The notes beneath the pieces are model-generated. The model was not told where the DNA came from. It ran no database searches and saw nothing but the letters and a program-made list of their open reading frames with translations. Shown in pieces: positions 44,455 to 56,158 of a DNA stretch of 64,000 bases. Location: assembly GCA_021399435.1 (NCBI GenBank), contig JAJTUP010000001.1:4030001-4094000 (forward strand). Reading direction: 5' to 3'. How positions within the stretch are numbered: position 1 is the first letter of the stretch; the number at the start of each line of letters is the position of its first letter. The position numbers and the translations under genes are program-made. Source of the stretch: Diaporthe sp. PMI_573 (lineage: Eukaryota; Ascomycota; Sordariomycetes; Diaporthales; Diaporthaceae).

Positions 44455-44670
44455 ATGCTTCCCCCAACAAAAGCCGTTCTTTTGGCGCTTCTCCTGGCCT
44501 GCCGTGCCCTGGCTGTTCCTATCAGCCATGATCAACGAGACGAAGTTCAATCGGTCGTCGACACAATCAAGGCCAAGGCCGAGATTCCCACTTCAATCAT
44601 CGATCATGTCGAAGCAGCACTCAAAGGAAATGGCGCTTTGGATGCTGAGAATATCGCCGTCCTCAACTAG
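44455..44670 (+). CDS. small secreted protein, 71 residues
   Basis: A single exon. It has a clear signal peptide (KAVLLALLLACRALAVP) with likely cleavage near residues 20-22. The mature part of about 50 residues is acidic and helical in pattern (QSVVDTIKAKAEIPTSIIDH), lacks Cys after the signal peptide, and has no recognised domain. A TATA box and a CT-rich leader precede it. It could be an effector-like or signalling peptide, or a cell-wall associated protein. Not identified. Confidence 0.65.
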   Translation: MLPPTKAVLLALLLACRALAVPISHDQRDEVQSVVDTIKAKAEIPTSIIDHVEAALKGNGALDAENIAVLN

Positions 44671-45819
44671 AAGATCGAACTAAGCTGACAACTCAAAAGT
44701 TTTCACATATTACGCAATACTTGTCACTATGTTCTTTCTGAGGCCTACACATCGGTTGCTAACGCAGTGAAGCGGGATTACCAACATGGAGGGCGCATCT
44801 GTGGAGGATGCCTAATTATGTAGGCGTCATGCCACCGCAGTTACGCTCAAGCCTGTCATTTGCGTGGGTGGGCAGACGGTGTTCGATAAGATAGACCCCA
44901 ATGTGAGTTGTTGAGCTTCACCTCAGCTCGCCGCTATGGTGCTGCTGCGTCTGCAATGTATGGCCGGCTGTACCGTAACTAATTGATGCTTGTTCATGCG
45001 CGAGGTCGGGCCTGCCTATTCCGAGTGCACCTCAACGCTCACTGAGCAATCAGGAACAGCCTGTTCAAGGTATATGTCGGTATTGAGGGCCCGGATGCTA
45101 CCCGCCATATCAACTCATGCAAGACGAACACACGTATCCTCTAATAGCAATACTTTTTCTGGCCACCTGAGTGCTCGGGCGGTCCGAGAAGTGAGTCATT
45201 TTTCATACAATGTACTTGTGCGCCGCCAAGTAGTGTGCAGTAGATGTGCCCCCGTGATTTGGCTAGCAGCAGTAGTAAGTATAGTATGTGGGCTGAACAG
45301 AACTTATGGAAAATTTCGTTTCCTCAAGCTTTATTTTTGTTGACGGTACAGGTCTTTCACTCTACTAGCTGACTTGATTCCATAGCAGTCACTAGCCAAG
45401 CCTTGTGTCGGTGGGTTTTCCATGATAAGACTTCTTCGACTAACATTTGGCGTGACTAAGACGAGATTTGAGAGGGTCAGGAAGTAGACTTGGTGACTTG
45501 GGTCCGTCGCCTGGTGACCCCATACTCCCACGTGGGAGATGGCCGAGTTGCTTCTGAGCGGCGCTAGCCACAGGTGGGGTCACATGGGGCCGTCGTCGAT
45601 TCATGTTAGAGCGTGCGTGCAGTTGTTGTAAAAGCTCCTAACAATTCCTAACAGCAGCCTTTGCTGCCCGACTTCGGTGATCCTGTCTGCCAATCTTATC
45701 AGATCATCGAGATAACGATTGTCACTTTCTCCTCTCTGGTTCCACGACATCCGAAACGGCCATTGCGATTCCCGCCTCGCTAAGATCCACCGTCCACTCT
45801 AGAGGCTTCCCCAACTTCC
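44671..45819. other. intergenic spacer before the ferric reductase gene
   Basis: No gene recognised. Short open frames overlap on both strands. Confidence 0.5.
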
Positions 45820-47859
45820 ATGGACAACAATGCAGCAAGCGATGGCCTCGGCGATCGCTCGCACGAGCAATGGCTCGCCAGACTCGTCGCCGAGTCGGCG
45901 CGGCTGGGAAGACTGGCCACTCCCCTCGATGACATAGACGACTTCACCGCTGCAGGCGGTGGCCGACAGATCCCGCCTGATCAGATGGACTACTTGCGCA
46001 ACTTGCTCAAGGTTCTACTCGATGGCAGGAGCATAGTTGCATCGTACAATTATGTGATGCTCGTGCTCCTAGCTGGTTTCACAGCACTTCATCTGCTTGA
46101 GAAGAGGAGGTGTAGGAAAAGATGGCAAAGAAGGATGCGACGTGCATCCTTCACCACAGTCGACGGGGAACCCAAACCTAACGAAAACACACCGGACGTC
46201 ACGAGTTCCTCGTCATCGAGCAGCTCTTACGGGATCACAACTCCGTCAGGTGCAGCGAAGGATATTGCCCCAGTTGATCTCGAAAGACTTCCGCTGCTCA
46301 GACGAAATCATAAGCAAGCAAATACGAGACTCTGGGCACGCGCAAAGGGCTGTGTGGCCTACTGGCTGCATTATCAACCAAGACTACTTCCGCTGGCCAA
46401 TAGGACTCTGCCATCAAACGCTACTTCTCTCTTCGTTGTCGTCTGGGTCGGCATCAATATCTTCTTTCACCTATATCAAGTCCATTTGCTCGACCTGAAA
46501 TACTTCTTCTGCTTCGCCGATCGAGCTGGCTTCGTGTTCATCGTCAATCTACCTCTGCTCTACCTCCTAGCTGCCAAGAATCAGCCGATCAAGGTCCTCA
46601 CAGGGCGCTCATACGAGGCGCTGAACGTCTTTCATCGCCGCGTTGGCGAATGGATGTGCTTCGAAGCAGTCGTCCATTTTGTGGGTATGATCATCTGGCG
46701 CTTTGCCGCCATCAAGCCGGCCTGGTTGGACGGAGAGGGAGGGGCCAGGGCCTACTTCACTCACCCGCTCATCTTGCTTGGTATCGCTGCCTTTGCCGCG
46801 TACGAGCTGCTGTACCTCACATCCTTGGGAAGCTTTCGTCAGCGCTGGTACGAGATATTTCTCGCGTCCCACGTGGTATTGCAGATCGTCGCACTGGTAT
46901 TTCTGTACCTCCACTTCCACACTGCAAGGCCATACGTGCTTGCTGCTCTGGCCATCTTCCTCATCGACCGTGTCGTGTGGCGCTTTGGACTGAAGACTAC
47001 CACGATGACGACGGATCTCACCGTTCTACCCGATGGCGAGACTATCATGATGTCTACCAACTGGGACAAGCCTGCCCCGACAGAGTCCTGGTTCTCATGG
47101 CCACGTCACAACGTCAAACATGGATGGAGGCCAACAGACCACGTCTTCCTTACAGTACCAGCCTTGGGACGAAAACACGCACTCCAGGCACACCCTTTTA
47201 CAATAGCCTCAGCTGCGCCGCTGTCAAAACAAAGATCTGGAGTCGATGAGGAGCAACCAGTTTACTGCTGGCTGAATCTGCTAATTCGGGCCCAGAAAGG
47301 ATTCACAACCGACTTGCTCTGTTACGCTCACCGCCACCATCGCGCCACCGTCCGCCTCGACGGGCCTTACGGCTCATCCCACGCCCTAGAGATGCTACTT
47401 GCAGCCGATAACGCAATCCTGATTGCAGGAGGCAGCGGCATCGCGGTCACATTTCCCCTGGTCTGGGCTCTTTTGATGGGGGAGGGTCTCAGAGAAGATG
47501 AATACAATGGAGTCCTTGCGCTGAGAGGGAAGAAGAGACGCCAGACGGTACGGATGATGTGGATTGTACACTCGGATGAGCACCGATACTGGGTCCCGAA
47601 CGCCATGCTTGACGATCTTGTTGCCGCCGGTTTAGACCTTATCGTCCCACCTTCAACGGCTGTTGCCGGGCGGCCAGATGTGGTTGGGACTGTCGAGAGA
47701 TGGATCGGGGAGGTTGATGATAGTATCTCCCATAGACGAGAGACCGCTGTGGTTGTTTCTGGGCCAGATGGTCTGAATAGAATGGTCAGGAATACATGCG
47801 CGAGGGCTATCGGGCAGGGAGTGGATGTTCATCTGGCCGTGGAGAAATTTGGATGGTAA
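45820..47859 (+). CDS. ferric/cupric reductase-type transmembrane protein (FRE family)
   Basis: A single-exon gene of 679 residues. It has an N-terminal soluble region, one TM at about residue 78, then a ferric-reductase transmembrane domain. That domain carries two pairs of haem His spaced by 13 residues: H272/H286 and H351/H365. An FAD-binding domain with HPFTIAS (about 458) and a NAD(P)H-binding domain with GGSGIAVTFPL (about 537), VVVSGPDGLNRMVRN and a terminal FGW complete the plan. Such enzymes reduce Fe(III) or Cu(II) at the plasma membrane with cytosolic NADPH, sometimes in pair with an uptake system. All key residues are present. No introns. Confidence 0.93.
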   Translation: MDNNAASDGLGDRSHEQWLARLVAESARLGRLATPLDDIDDFTAAGGGRQIPPDQMDYLRNLLKVLLDGRSIVASYNYVMLVLLAGFTALHLLEKRRCRKRWQRRMRRASFTTVDGEPKPNENTPDVTSSSSSSSSYGITTPSGAAKDIAPVDLERLPLLRRNHKQANTRLWARAKGCVAYWLHYQPRLLPLANRTLPSNATSLFVVVWVGINIFFHLYQVHLLDLKYFFCFADRAGFVFIVNLPLLYLLAAKNQPIKVLTGRSYEALNVFHRRVGEWMCFEAVVHFVGMIIWRFAAIKPAWLDGEGGARAYFTHPLILLGIAAFAAYELLYLTSLGSFRQRWYEIFLASHVVLQIVALVFLYLHFHTARPYVLAALAIFLIDRVVWRFGLKTTTMTTDLTVLPDGETIMMSTNWDKPAPTESWFSWPRHNVKHGWRPTDHVFLTVPALGRKHALQAHPFTIASAAPLSKQRSGVDEEQPVYCWLNLLIRAQKGFTTDLLCYAHRHHRATVRLDGPYGSSHALEMLLAADNAILIAGGSGIAVTFPLVWALLMGEGLREDEYNGVLALRGKKRRQTVRMMWIVHSDEHRYWVPNAMLDDLVAAGLDLIVPPSTAVAGRPDVVGTVERWIGEVDDSISHRRETAVVVSGPDGLNRMVRNTCARAIGQGVDVHLAVEKFGW

Positions 47860-48275
47860 CATTGGCATTGAAGTTTTGCATGGCGGATTGCACTTACTAT
47901 AGACGTCCCGCTTTGGGATCATGGTTGATTTGAGCGCAAAGAATGATATGAGGTACACTGGAATACTCAAAGAGCTAGTTATAGAGCCTTGTTTCTCAAG
48001 AGCAGGATAGCAATGTTACATAGATATAGCGGGACATTTCCATTGAGCAAGGGGACTGGTGGCCACGTTGTGGTGGGCACCAAAATTTGAGAGACTCTGT
48101 TACGGCTGAAGCCGGTTGATATCATGCCATGCCATGCCATGCCATGCAGGAGCAAACTTGTACTAGTACTAAGATTAAGTAAATTTCAGCGCCCATTCTT
48201 ATCATATTGACTACCCCGGAGATGAACAGGCGCGCTCGTGTCCCCCTGTGATGAGCATTTGCTTTCACTTGCCAC
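47860..48275. other. spacer with a CATGC microsatellite
   Basis: Short non-coding gap between convergent genes. Five perfect CATGC units lie at 48123-48147. Confidence 0.7.
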
Positions 48276-49572
48276 TTAGACCCAGCTCTTCTTGGACTCC
48301 GTGCTGAAATCTTTGATAGTCTTCCCTCCAGCATCCAAGTATTGCTGCCGAGCAAACTCGAAGTCCGAGTCAAACCGAATCCCATTGCGACGCCTTGTGA
48401 ATGGTATAAGGCGAGGAGTGGAGGCCCTCGAATCTCTCCAAACGAAAGACCGCAGCTCTGGCAGAGAGCCCGCTATCAGTATCACAGCCGGCTCAATCAT
48501 TGCCCATACGACCAGAGTCACGATGTCAACTGTCATCATGGTAAGTAGTCAGTAGCTGAAGGTGAAACATACAGTCATGAGTTCTATACAACGGATTGGA
48601 TAAGACTCACAGGTGACATCATCTCCGATGAGGATGTGCATGACAGATGTCTTGACCCAGCTAGCGATGCCGGCACTGGCCATATTGTTAGACTGGGAAT
48701 TGAAGCAGAGTCGAATAGAACTTACAAAACACCGAGTGCTGTGAGCACTAAAGCTCCAACCCAATCTCTCTGTTTCGACGTATTCTTACGGACTAAGTAC
48801 AGCCCGACCAGAGAAATGAATATATTCAGGAATCCACCAACGGCTAGTGAAGGCCTTCAGCACAAAATGTCCAGTTTTATACGTTGAAATGGTATCAGAT
48901 GCCACTCACATGTGTTCATGATCGGAATAGCCACTCGCACCCGCGGGGCCCAACAATATCCGTAGGGAAGATTGTCCCAATTCTTCCTGATCGGCGTACA
49001 TTGGACCCAGAGAAAAAGCCCCGAGAGACCAGATACAATATTCGAAGCAAAGATGACCGCCCATGTGAAACGGCGTGGCCAACCTTCCGCGATTCGGAGC
49101 AGCGAAACTGCGAACCCTATCCTAGCCAGTGCAGTGGCCATGATATTGATCGTCGAAGCAGTCGTGGCAAGAAGGGCGAAATCACGGATGGTTCCAGGGC
49201 TGAGATTTGTGACATGCTTGCCAAGGCCATCGCGCCCTTCAAAAATTGACACTATTGTGAAAGTGAGGAACAGAGTCTGCGGGGCGATGGGTGGTCAGTA
49301 TTTCCCCGATGTATGTGATGACAGCCATGGAACATCCATACCCAAGCAACAATCACGATGTAGTCATCCCACCAGAGCCGCGTGCGTCTCCTGAATTTGT
49401 TGTATATCCGTAGGCCCACCACAGTGCCAGACAATATGGTCATCACCCAGCCTAACACGTCGATCTTGGGCTCTATGTAGCGGTCCTCGGCCGATAGCTC
49501 AACGACAACCGTCGTCGGGGCCTGCGTCTGGGGCAGAGGGGGCAACAGCGGGTTGGCGAGGGTGGCGTTCAT
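48276..49572 (-). CDS. Pth11-type 7TM protein (fungal rhodopsin-domain), compact
   Basis: Five exons (49572-49342, 49276-48910, 48843-48726, 48675-48611, 48529-48276) give 344 residues. Starting at MNATLANPLLPP, a short extracellular N-terminus leads to TM1 (LGWVMTILSGTVVGLRI) and the LWWDDYIVIVAW motif before TM2. Further TMs follow, including VIFASNIVSGLSGLFLWVQC. The last helix (DIVTLVVWAMIEPAVILIAG) is followed by SLPELRS and a basic tail. Intron borders are regular. TATATA lies 83-88 bp upstream of the ATG (49655-49660). The gene converges on the ferric reductase gene. Confidence 0.85.
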
Positions 49573-52500
49573 GATGGGCGCTTGCTTCCCTGAGAGGAAT
49601 GGCTTGTGAAACGGAAACGAGGATCGATGCGAGCTGGTGAGCGCTCCGAAGGTGTATATACGATATGTTCTGCCGACTCGTGGCCCAATCACGCTACGCC
49701 GGGATATTCACATTTCCGTGCAGCTGGCGAATTCAGCAAAGTTCCCAAGGGGGTCAGTCGCCTTGTAGCACATCGACTCCGCAAAACACTACCCCTAAGG
49801 GGCGGTGCGCGGACCGCGGGCATAGCCAGCGAAAGAACCGTTGACTTTTGTTTGAAAACACCAAGTGCACCATGCCCAACTTTCGGACAGAGTTCGGGCG
49901 AGGAGCTGCTGCCGCTGTCAGAGACTCTGAGTAGCCGTCATCCAAGTACCGGGCAATGAGGACTCCGCCAACATCAGCCTCAACCCCAGGGGGCGTTGGT
50001 TGGGGCCGAGCGTATTGTGAGACGCAGGTTATATGTCGTGGAGTATAACCTTAAATGTGATATGCATAATAACGGATCGCGTCCTTCGGTTACTGCGGCG
50101 GAATCTGTGATTGGCGGGCCCAGTTTCGAAACATTTGAGTGAAAATTGCGATTGGAAATCCTCCCGCTGTCCCTGAATGTGACGTTCCAGGTTCTGGGGT
50201 CGCCGTTGCGAATGGACCGTCGGTTCATGAACCCCTGAGCATTGACGGTGCAATCAGCGTCCTGACCAGCAATGACCCCAGTCGCACATCAGTATCAAAA
50301 TATGCATGCCGAGAAGTTTAATATGTCATTCGATGATCGATGAATAATGTCAGCCCTCTCAGAACTACATCGTAGCTTCACCGAATAAGACCGTTCGGGT
50401 CCGCAAGGAGGGTACAGGCAAGCATCAATAGATCGGCAATTGACAACCAAGAACATGATTGCAACCTGACCAGGAAGGCTTCCCAAAGTCGGTTAAATCA
50501 AAGAAAGTCACAAAGGCGGATCAGGGTGTAGGGCAACAAACTGGCCACTCGGCACGTTCCCTGGATTAGGCATGACTGGATGCTTCCAGCCTGTGCCTTG
50601 GACCCTCCTACTCTGCAGGCCGTTCTACTGGAAAACTCACGGGCAAGTTCGCTGGTTGGCTTCTAGAGGTTCGATACCTGGGCTAGGCGGCTGGATGGGG
50701 GCCGAGAGTTTATAACCAGGCGACTTTGAAACGGGTGGTATAAGATTACACAGGTGTTCAGATCAGGTGCTCATGTAAGGTGAGCTTATGGGCCGAACCA
50801 AAAGGGCCCAACTGCATGTGATGAACCCTCTCGGCTGGGAACTATCTTTCGGTGGTGAGCTTTACATCTTCCTCCTTACTGTATGCAAGTGCATCCACGC
50901 TGACTGAAGGAGTGCTTTCATATCGTGCAAGTACCATTTTCTGGAATAATTAACTACTGGTTCTTTTTGCTGACACTTTCACAGCTTGATCAAGATGACT
51001 TGCAAAATCCTCCTGTGAATCAAAGGGAGCTAGTTTGTTTTAGACTGCTTTTGTGCTCCGTCACAAAAAGCGGACGATCCAGGAATTCTCTACGGAGAAT
51101 GAGGGAAATGGAACAAAGAAACCACTGAGTAACGGGAAGGGGTAAAATGGGACGTCTTACAGCAACTCAAGGTTTTTGACGCAAGAATTGAAAAACAAGT
51201 CAACAGTGACCCGAGACAAGCGTTTCGTTCTCTACAATTTCTGACAATCATTGTTCACTGGGATCGGTGAGCCCAAAGTAGTGAAGTAGCTGGGAACCTT
51301 GTTGGCGTTTTGCCCTTATGTGAAAGCGGACGATTAGAAGCGTATCATCATTGGTTTCGATGTCATGTCACAAGGTTCTTCTCGCCATCTAAACACCAAT
51401 CGAGTGAGATATCTCATTTATGCCAGGGTTGGACTTGAGAGGCCTTGATGAACAAGAGAGCGACTCCCATCATTATTGTCAGCATCACACTCGGATCCCC
51501 TTCCCTACTAGTAGTGATACAACATCTTGTGTCATAATCCTGGGAACTTGTACTTACCTTTCAAGACCGAAGCCGTATCAGGAGAGCCTACCAGCGCCTT
51601 CGCCGCACGCTTTTTAGCGTGCAAGTAACATTTCATACCTGTTTCAAATGACTCAGATCCAGATTTACCACTCTCTCCACTGGAAATCAACGATTTTAAG
51701 CAGAATGAACTACCAGTGTACCACGCTGTACGAGTCGCCAACCCAGATTTGCCCAGTTGGACCAACAAACACTGATTCAGCTAGAACGAGCACCAGCCTG
51801 TCGTTTTGAGATCTCAACTGTGATGAGTTTGATCTCCAGTCGTGTGCTTCGAAGCACACCATCGAATTCTGTACTCTTCTAGGCGACGAGAACCGTATTT
51901 CTACACAGTGAAGCGATCTAGCGCGGGTATCTTTTTCCTCCACTGACGAGGCCTAGGCAGCGAAATGGGGGAACCAATGACTCATGTGCATGTTTAATCC
52001 GGTCTGTCAACATAATTGCCCGCCGCTGAGTTGACGGCCTGAAACAAATCCTGATAGATCTACCTCTGTCAATGACCGATCTTACTGGACGTTGGTCTCG
52101 GGTTGTTCCAGACCTAGAAGAAAAAGACGTGTTTGCGAACAGCTCTGCAACGTATTAGGGCTGAGGTAAGATGAATGGGGATGGAAACTCAGAATAGATT
52201 TACTCAAGGAAGGCTCTAGGCAGCACGGTTATAATAGAGTGCAAGACTCACTGAGTACACTCAGTTGGCAGTTCCGCATCCTCCTGAGGACGACATGGCT
52301 ACTGAGTGGTTCGGCAATTGGATCATCGGGAAGCATTTCAGGCATATCTGGTCTATCGATGACACAATTATGTGCATTGCACGAGACGATTGTCGGGCTG
52401 TGCAGAACTTGGCTGGATTTGGATGTTAGCGGCCTGTGATGTCAAATTTCTTGGCATCTCAATTTCCAGCGGTCTCTTTCCAACCAGTGACTTCATGCCT

Positions 52501-52756
52501 GTAGCCCAATGGGATCCTTGAGTCACTAAATTTATTCATTACAATGCTCGGAAAATGAAATTGTAGAGATATTACTGCTCAATATAATCTCATTTGGAGC
52601 ACGGTAGATGCTTTTAAAGACCCATAGTTGCAATCTGTGACTGGGTTTCGCCATTCATTGTGTAAGACTTCCCAGGCCGCAGAGGCATTGTTGTTGAAGT
52701 GAGTTGAGAAGCGAGGTGAGAAGTGAGCTGAGAAGTGAGCTGAAGTATTATAGCTT
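49573..52756. other. 3.2-kb gene-poor stretch
   Basis: Many short, overlapping frames, none with a family signature. No repeats, tRNA or transposon ends noticed. Composition is ordinary rather than RIP-like. Confidence 0.45.
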
Positions 52757-54114
52757 TTATCCCCAGGTATCTCTTAGACCTGTTGCGTGGTGCAAAAGGA
52801 GGTCAAGAAGAATTGGCACAGTACTGTCATCCCCGCTTATGCAGCCCATTTCCTCAACAAGAGTATCCACCTCGTCACCCACCACCACGTACAAAGCAGC
52901 CAACTTCTCCAGCTTGCCCTTCCCAAACGCCCTGGCCTCAGCCGCCTGCCGGAGGCCGTTGTCGCATGCCAGCTTTGATATCGCACCAGCACCCTCCAGC
53001 GAGAGACCCTCCTTGCCGGCCTGTCGCTCTACCGCCCACCAAAAGTCCAAATTCTGCGACTTCCTCTGCCAGGTCCTCATCCTCCAGCTCGCCGCACAGA
53101 TCTCCTGCGCAGCACCCTCCACAGCAATTGTCACATTCGTAAACCCGCCAAAGGAAGTGGAGTAGATGCCCTTCTGGCCCGTGACAAACTTGTCAAGCCA
53201 CCGGATATGACGACGAGCACTCTGGGCCGCAGCGCCCTTATTGAAAACCCATACCGCCACCGTTCAATAGACTTTGCAAGAAACACCCCGAGGCAATGGA
53301 TGGACTGGCAGGGCTCGTCGTTCTGCAGGAACCAGTACCAGTCACGGTCGCGCTGCACGCGCCAGATGAAACTGTCCAGGGCGGTCCTCGCAGCCGAGAC
53401 GTCAGCAGTCACGTTCGCAGCCACATCCAAATACAAATACAACCGCCCCAGCTCGTGCATTTCCACGGCCCGGTCACTAGCGTAGCAGTAGCCACTATTG
53501 ACCGTGACCAGGCCCAGCATCTGCCCCACAGGCTGGGCAAGGGAGGGGTCATGGCCTGAGTCTGGCCTTCGGACCCAGCTCTGGATCCTGGAGACTTCGG
53601 ACCAGGACATGGCCGTGTCGCTGAGGAAGGTAGGCACCTGGTCGGGCACGCGGATGTCCATGGTGTACCTTATAGGAGGCGGCGATGGTTTGGCCTGCAC
53701 AGGCTGATCTGGACTCCCCATTGCGGCAAGGAGGCAGAGCAGGACAGCCAGGGCGAGCAACGTGGTGAAGAAGGCCATGATGAAGCAGAGCCAGCAGCAG
53801 CGGGTCGAAAGACAGCAGCACAGGCCGGGGATCCCTCGCCCTCCGTCGCCGCCATCGCTGTCCCCACCATCGCTGTCGCTGTCTCCAAGGTCCTCCTCGC
53901 CTCTCCCGCCGGCGGGTGGGACTGGTGGTGCCGCGGCGATGTCGACAGCACCTTGTCGTATGTGATCAGCGCCTTCGTTTCGGGCAGGCCGGGCTTGCCG
54001 CGGCTCGGCCCGGGGCTCGACAACGTTTGGCTGGCGGCTCCTGGCGAGCGCTGCGGCGCCGAGTATCCTCTCTACCCGTTCTTGGTACTGGCGCTGTTCG
54101 GCGTCATCGGCCAT
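52757..54114 (-). pseudogene. single-pass membrane protein gene with a frameshift
   Basis: From ATG 54114 (MADDAEQRQYQERVERILGA) the N-terminal part is charged, with an Asp/Gly-rich stretch and a Cys-flanked TM (CCWLCFIMAFFTTLLALAVLL). The soluble part continues to LGVFLAKSIERW at about 53260. There the conserved frame shifts. The second frame (52757-53260) carries on naturally (AVWVFNKGAAAQSARRHIRW, to GLRDTWG). A single missing G in TGGCGG (about 53255) would explain it. Either the gene is a recent pseudogene or the base is an assembly error. If repaired in principle, the protein would be about 452 residues. Function unknown. Confidence 0.65.
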
Positions 54115-55001
54115 GGCAAAACAGTTGAGTGATCGTAGTGATGGCCGTGGGGGCCAACCGACCATGACCCACACACTAATGCAAACCTAGGTAGTAATCT
54201 AGTATTCGCATCCTCCCCAGTGCCGCGATGGTCGACAGTACAGTCGGGAAGAATCAGGGGCGGAAATGGGAGCAGGCAGCGGACGAACAACTTCGAATGC
54301 TCAACACTAGACCCTTTGGGTCTCTTTCTTTTGCTCTCTTCTTTGGGCCGGGCCGTGGAGCCACTGCGGTATGCGAAGCTAGTTGCAGGTCATCAACTCA
54401 GCCCCCATATTCCATGTGTCATCTGCCAGCGATGCCTTCATGCTATTTGTTGCACATGCCACGTCGTATCCACGAGATCGTCACATGAGCTAGGACTGCT
54501 GCCTTAATATTAGTTTTTGTGCTCGCAGACTTTACCACTCGCCAGGGCGCCAATTGTGACGGTGAACTGAACCAACATGCATGCGTGAGGCCCAACAGAC
54601 ATGATGACTGCAATGCTACATTGCTCCTTTCCGAATGAATCCCTGCATATTTGAGGGCTCTCAAAATAGCCATGCAACGCGGCTTGAAGGCCGAGACGCC
54701 TGGAACCGCTGTGCTACCCTTGGTATCTCCAATAGGAAAAGAGCGGAGATAGATGGGCGATCTGACGACTGTTCCGCAGTTTTGAGCCACGCCTCTGTCG
54801 AGGTTGCACCTGGTCTGCCAGCTTGCGGCACGGTCGCCCTTCCGAACCGAATCCTTGGAATTGCTCAAATTCATGAGATTTGAGAAACTAAAGAAGCCCG
54901 AGTTCCTCACGGGGGTTCCGAACAATCGTTCCACCTCAGGCCTCGCTGAAGCTGCGCAGCAGAAGACTCACTGAATCTGACTTTTTTCCCCCGAGCACAA
55001 T
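54115..55001. other. no recognised gene
   Basis: One open frame of 163 codons on the minus strand (54443-54934) has no features of a real protein. No repeats noticed. Confidence 0.4.
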
Positions 55002-56158
55002 ATGGCTATTACATCACATATTTTTGACGATTCCATACAGGGGACAATTTTTGTTCTTATTGTTGTTCTGACTCCCTTGAGCGTACTTGCCACAGTGTTG
55101 AGGTTTCTTGCCTCCCGTGCCTCATCGCGGAAGTTCGGGGCCGAAGACTGGTTTGCGCTCGGCGCGCTGTTGTTCTATCTGGGCTGGATCACAATAGCAC
55201 TCCTCAGTACTCATCCCAATTTCAGTCTATCAAGGCCCGTGCAGGAAGCTAATAGTCACAGTATTGTCTACGCTTGACAGGAAATCCACTGTCGAGTTCG
55301 ATCTTAAAACTTTCACCAAGATTATAAAGGTGATCCAAAACCTTCAATTAGCCTAAGCATGACCGACTCTATGCTAAACATGTACCCAGGAACAATACGC
55401 TGGGACCATGATGTTCATGCCCAACCAGCTCTGTGCTAAATTCAGTATCTTGCTGCTGTACAACAGAATCTTTTGGCGTCAACCGAGTCTACAAATTTTA
55501 GATCAAGACTTTAGGAGGGGTACAGATCGTTTACACGATCGTAACCAGCTTAGTCTCCCTGTTTAAATGCACTCCGGTCAGCTTGTACTGGGATCCACTA
55601 GCAACTAGTCACTACATCAACGTGGGCACATTTCTAGCTAGTATTGAGTCCACCAATTCATTTGTGGATTTCGCAATAGTAATACTGGCAGTATTCATGC
55701 TCCGGGAGCTTCAAGTAGACGGGCAGACAAAGCTAAAATTAGGCCTAGTCTTTATGCTAGGAGGATTGTAAGTATCATTCTTGATACTGTGCCATGTCTT
55801 CGTTCAGTCACTGACACACACAGGGCTGGTATCATTAGGTTCATCAAAATTGGCTTAGCCTTTAACGCCACCATTCGTAAGTGCGACCCCGTCCTGTCGT
55901 TTATATGAAAGATTGCATGTCCATAACTAATCTCTGAGGTAGAAAACCAATTAATAATGGGCCTGTAGTCAACAGTTCAGCAGGCTGCCAGCATCTTCTG
56001 CTGCTGCATAATCACTTACAAGCCCCTGTTCACCCAAGTCGGCATTTTCAGCCATCTATCATCTTGGATCGCCGCCTATAGCAGCCATTCCCAATTAAAC
56101 AAAAGCCACAAGTCCGACATAGACCATCCCAAAGACGGGAATCACCGTTAGATAGACC
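55002..56158 (+). pseudogene. Pth11-type 7TM protein, broken
   Basis: It begins MAITSHIFDDSIQGTIFVLI with TM1, then FGAEDWFALGALLFYLGW, the family motif before TM2. Later parts recur as separate frames: EQYAGTMMFMPNQLCAKFSI, a TM4-like segment, SLYWDPLATSHYINVGTFLA, and a last helix region near 55970-56090. An extra T (about 55470) shifts the frame and a TAG replaces a likely Trp (VYKF*IKTLGG, about 55500). A further stop lies before the last helix. It is the third member of the family within 15 kb and is not functional. Confidence 0.75.

Noticed and set aside
46609..47606. Minus-strand frames within the ferric reductase gene
   Set aside because: The plus strand has full family motifs over 679 codons; these are shadows.
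54443..54934. Open frame of 163 codons on the minus strand
   Set aside because: No family features, unusual composition, and no neighbouring exon.
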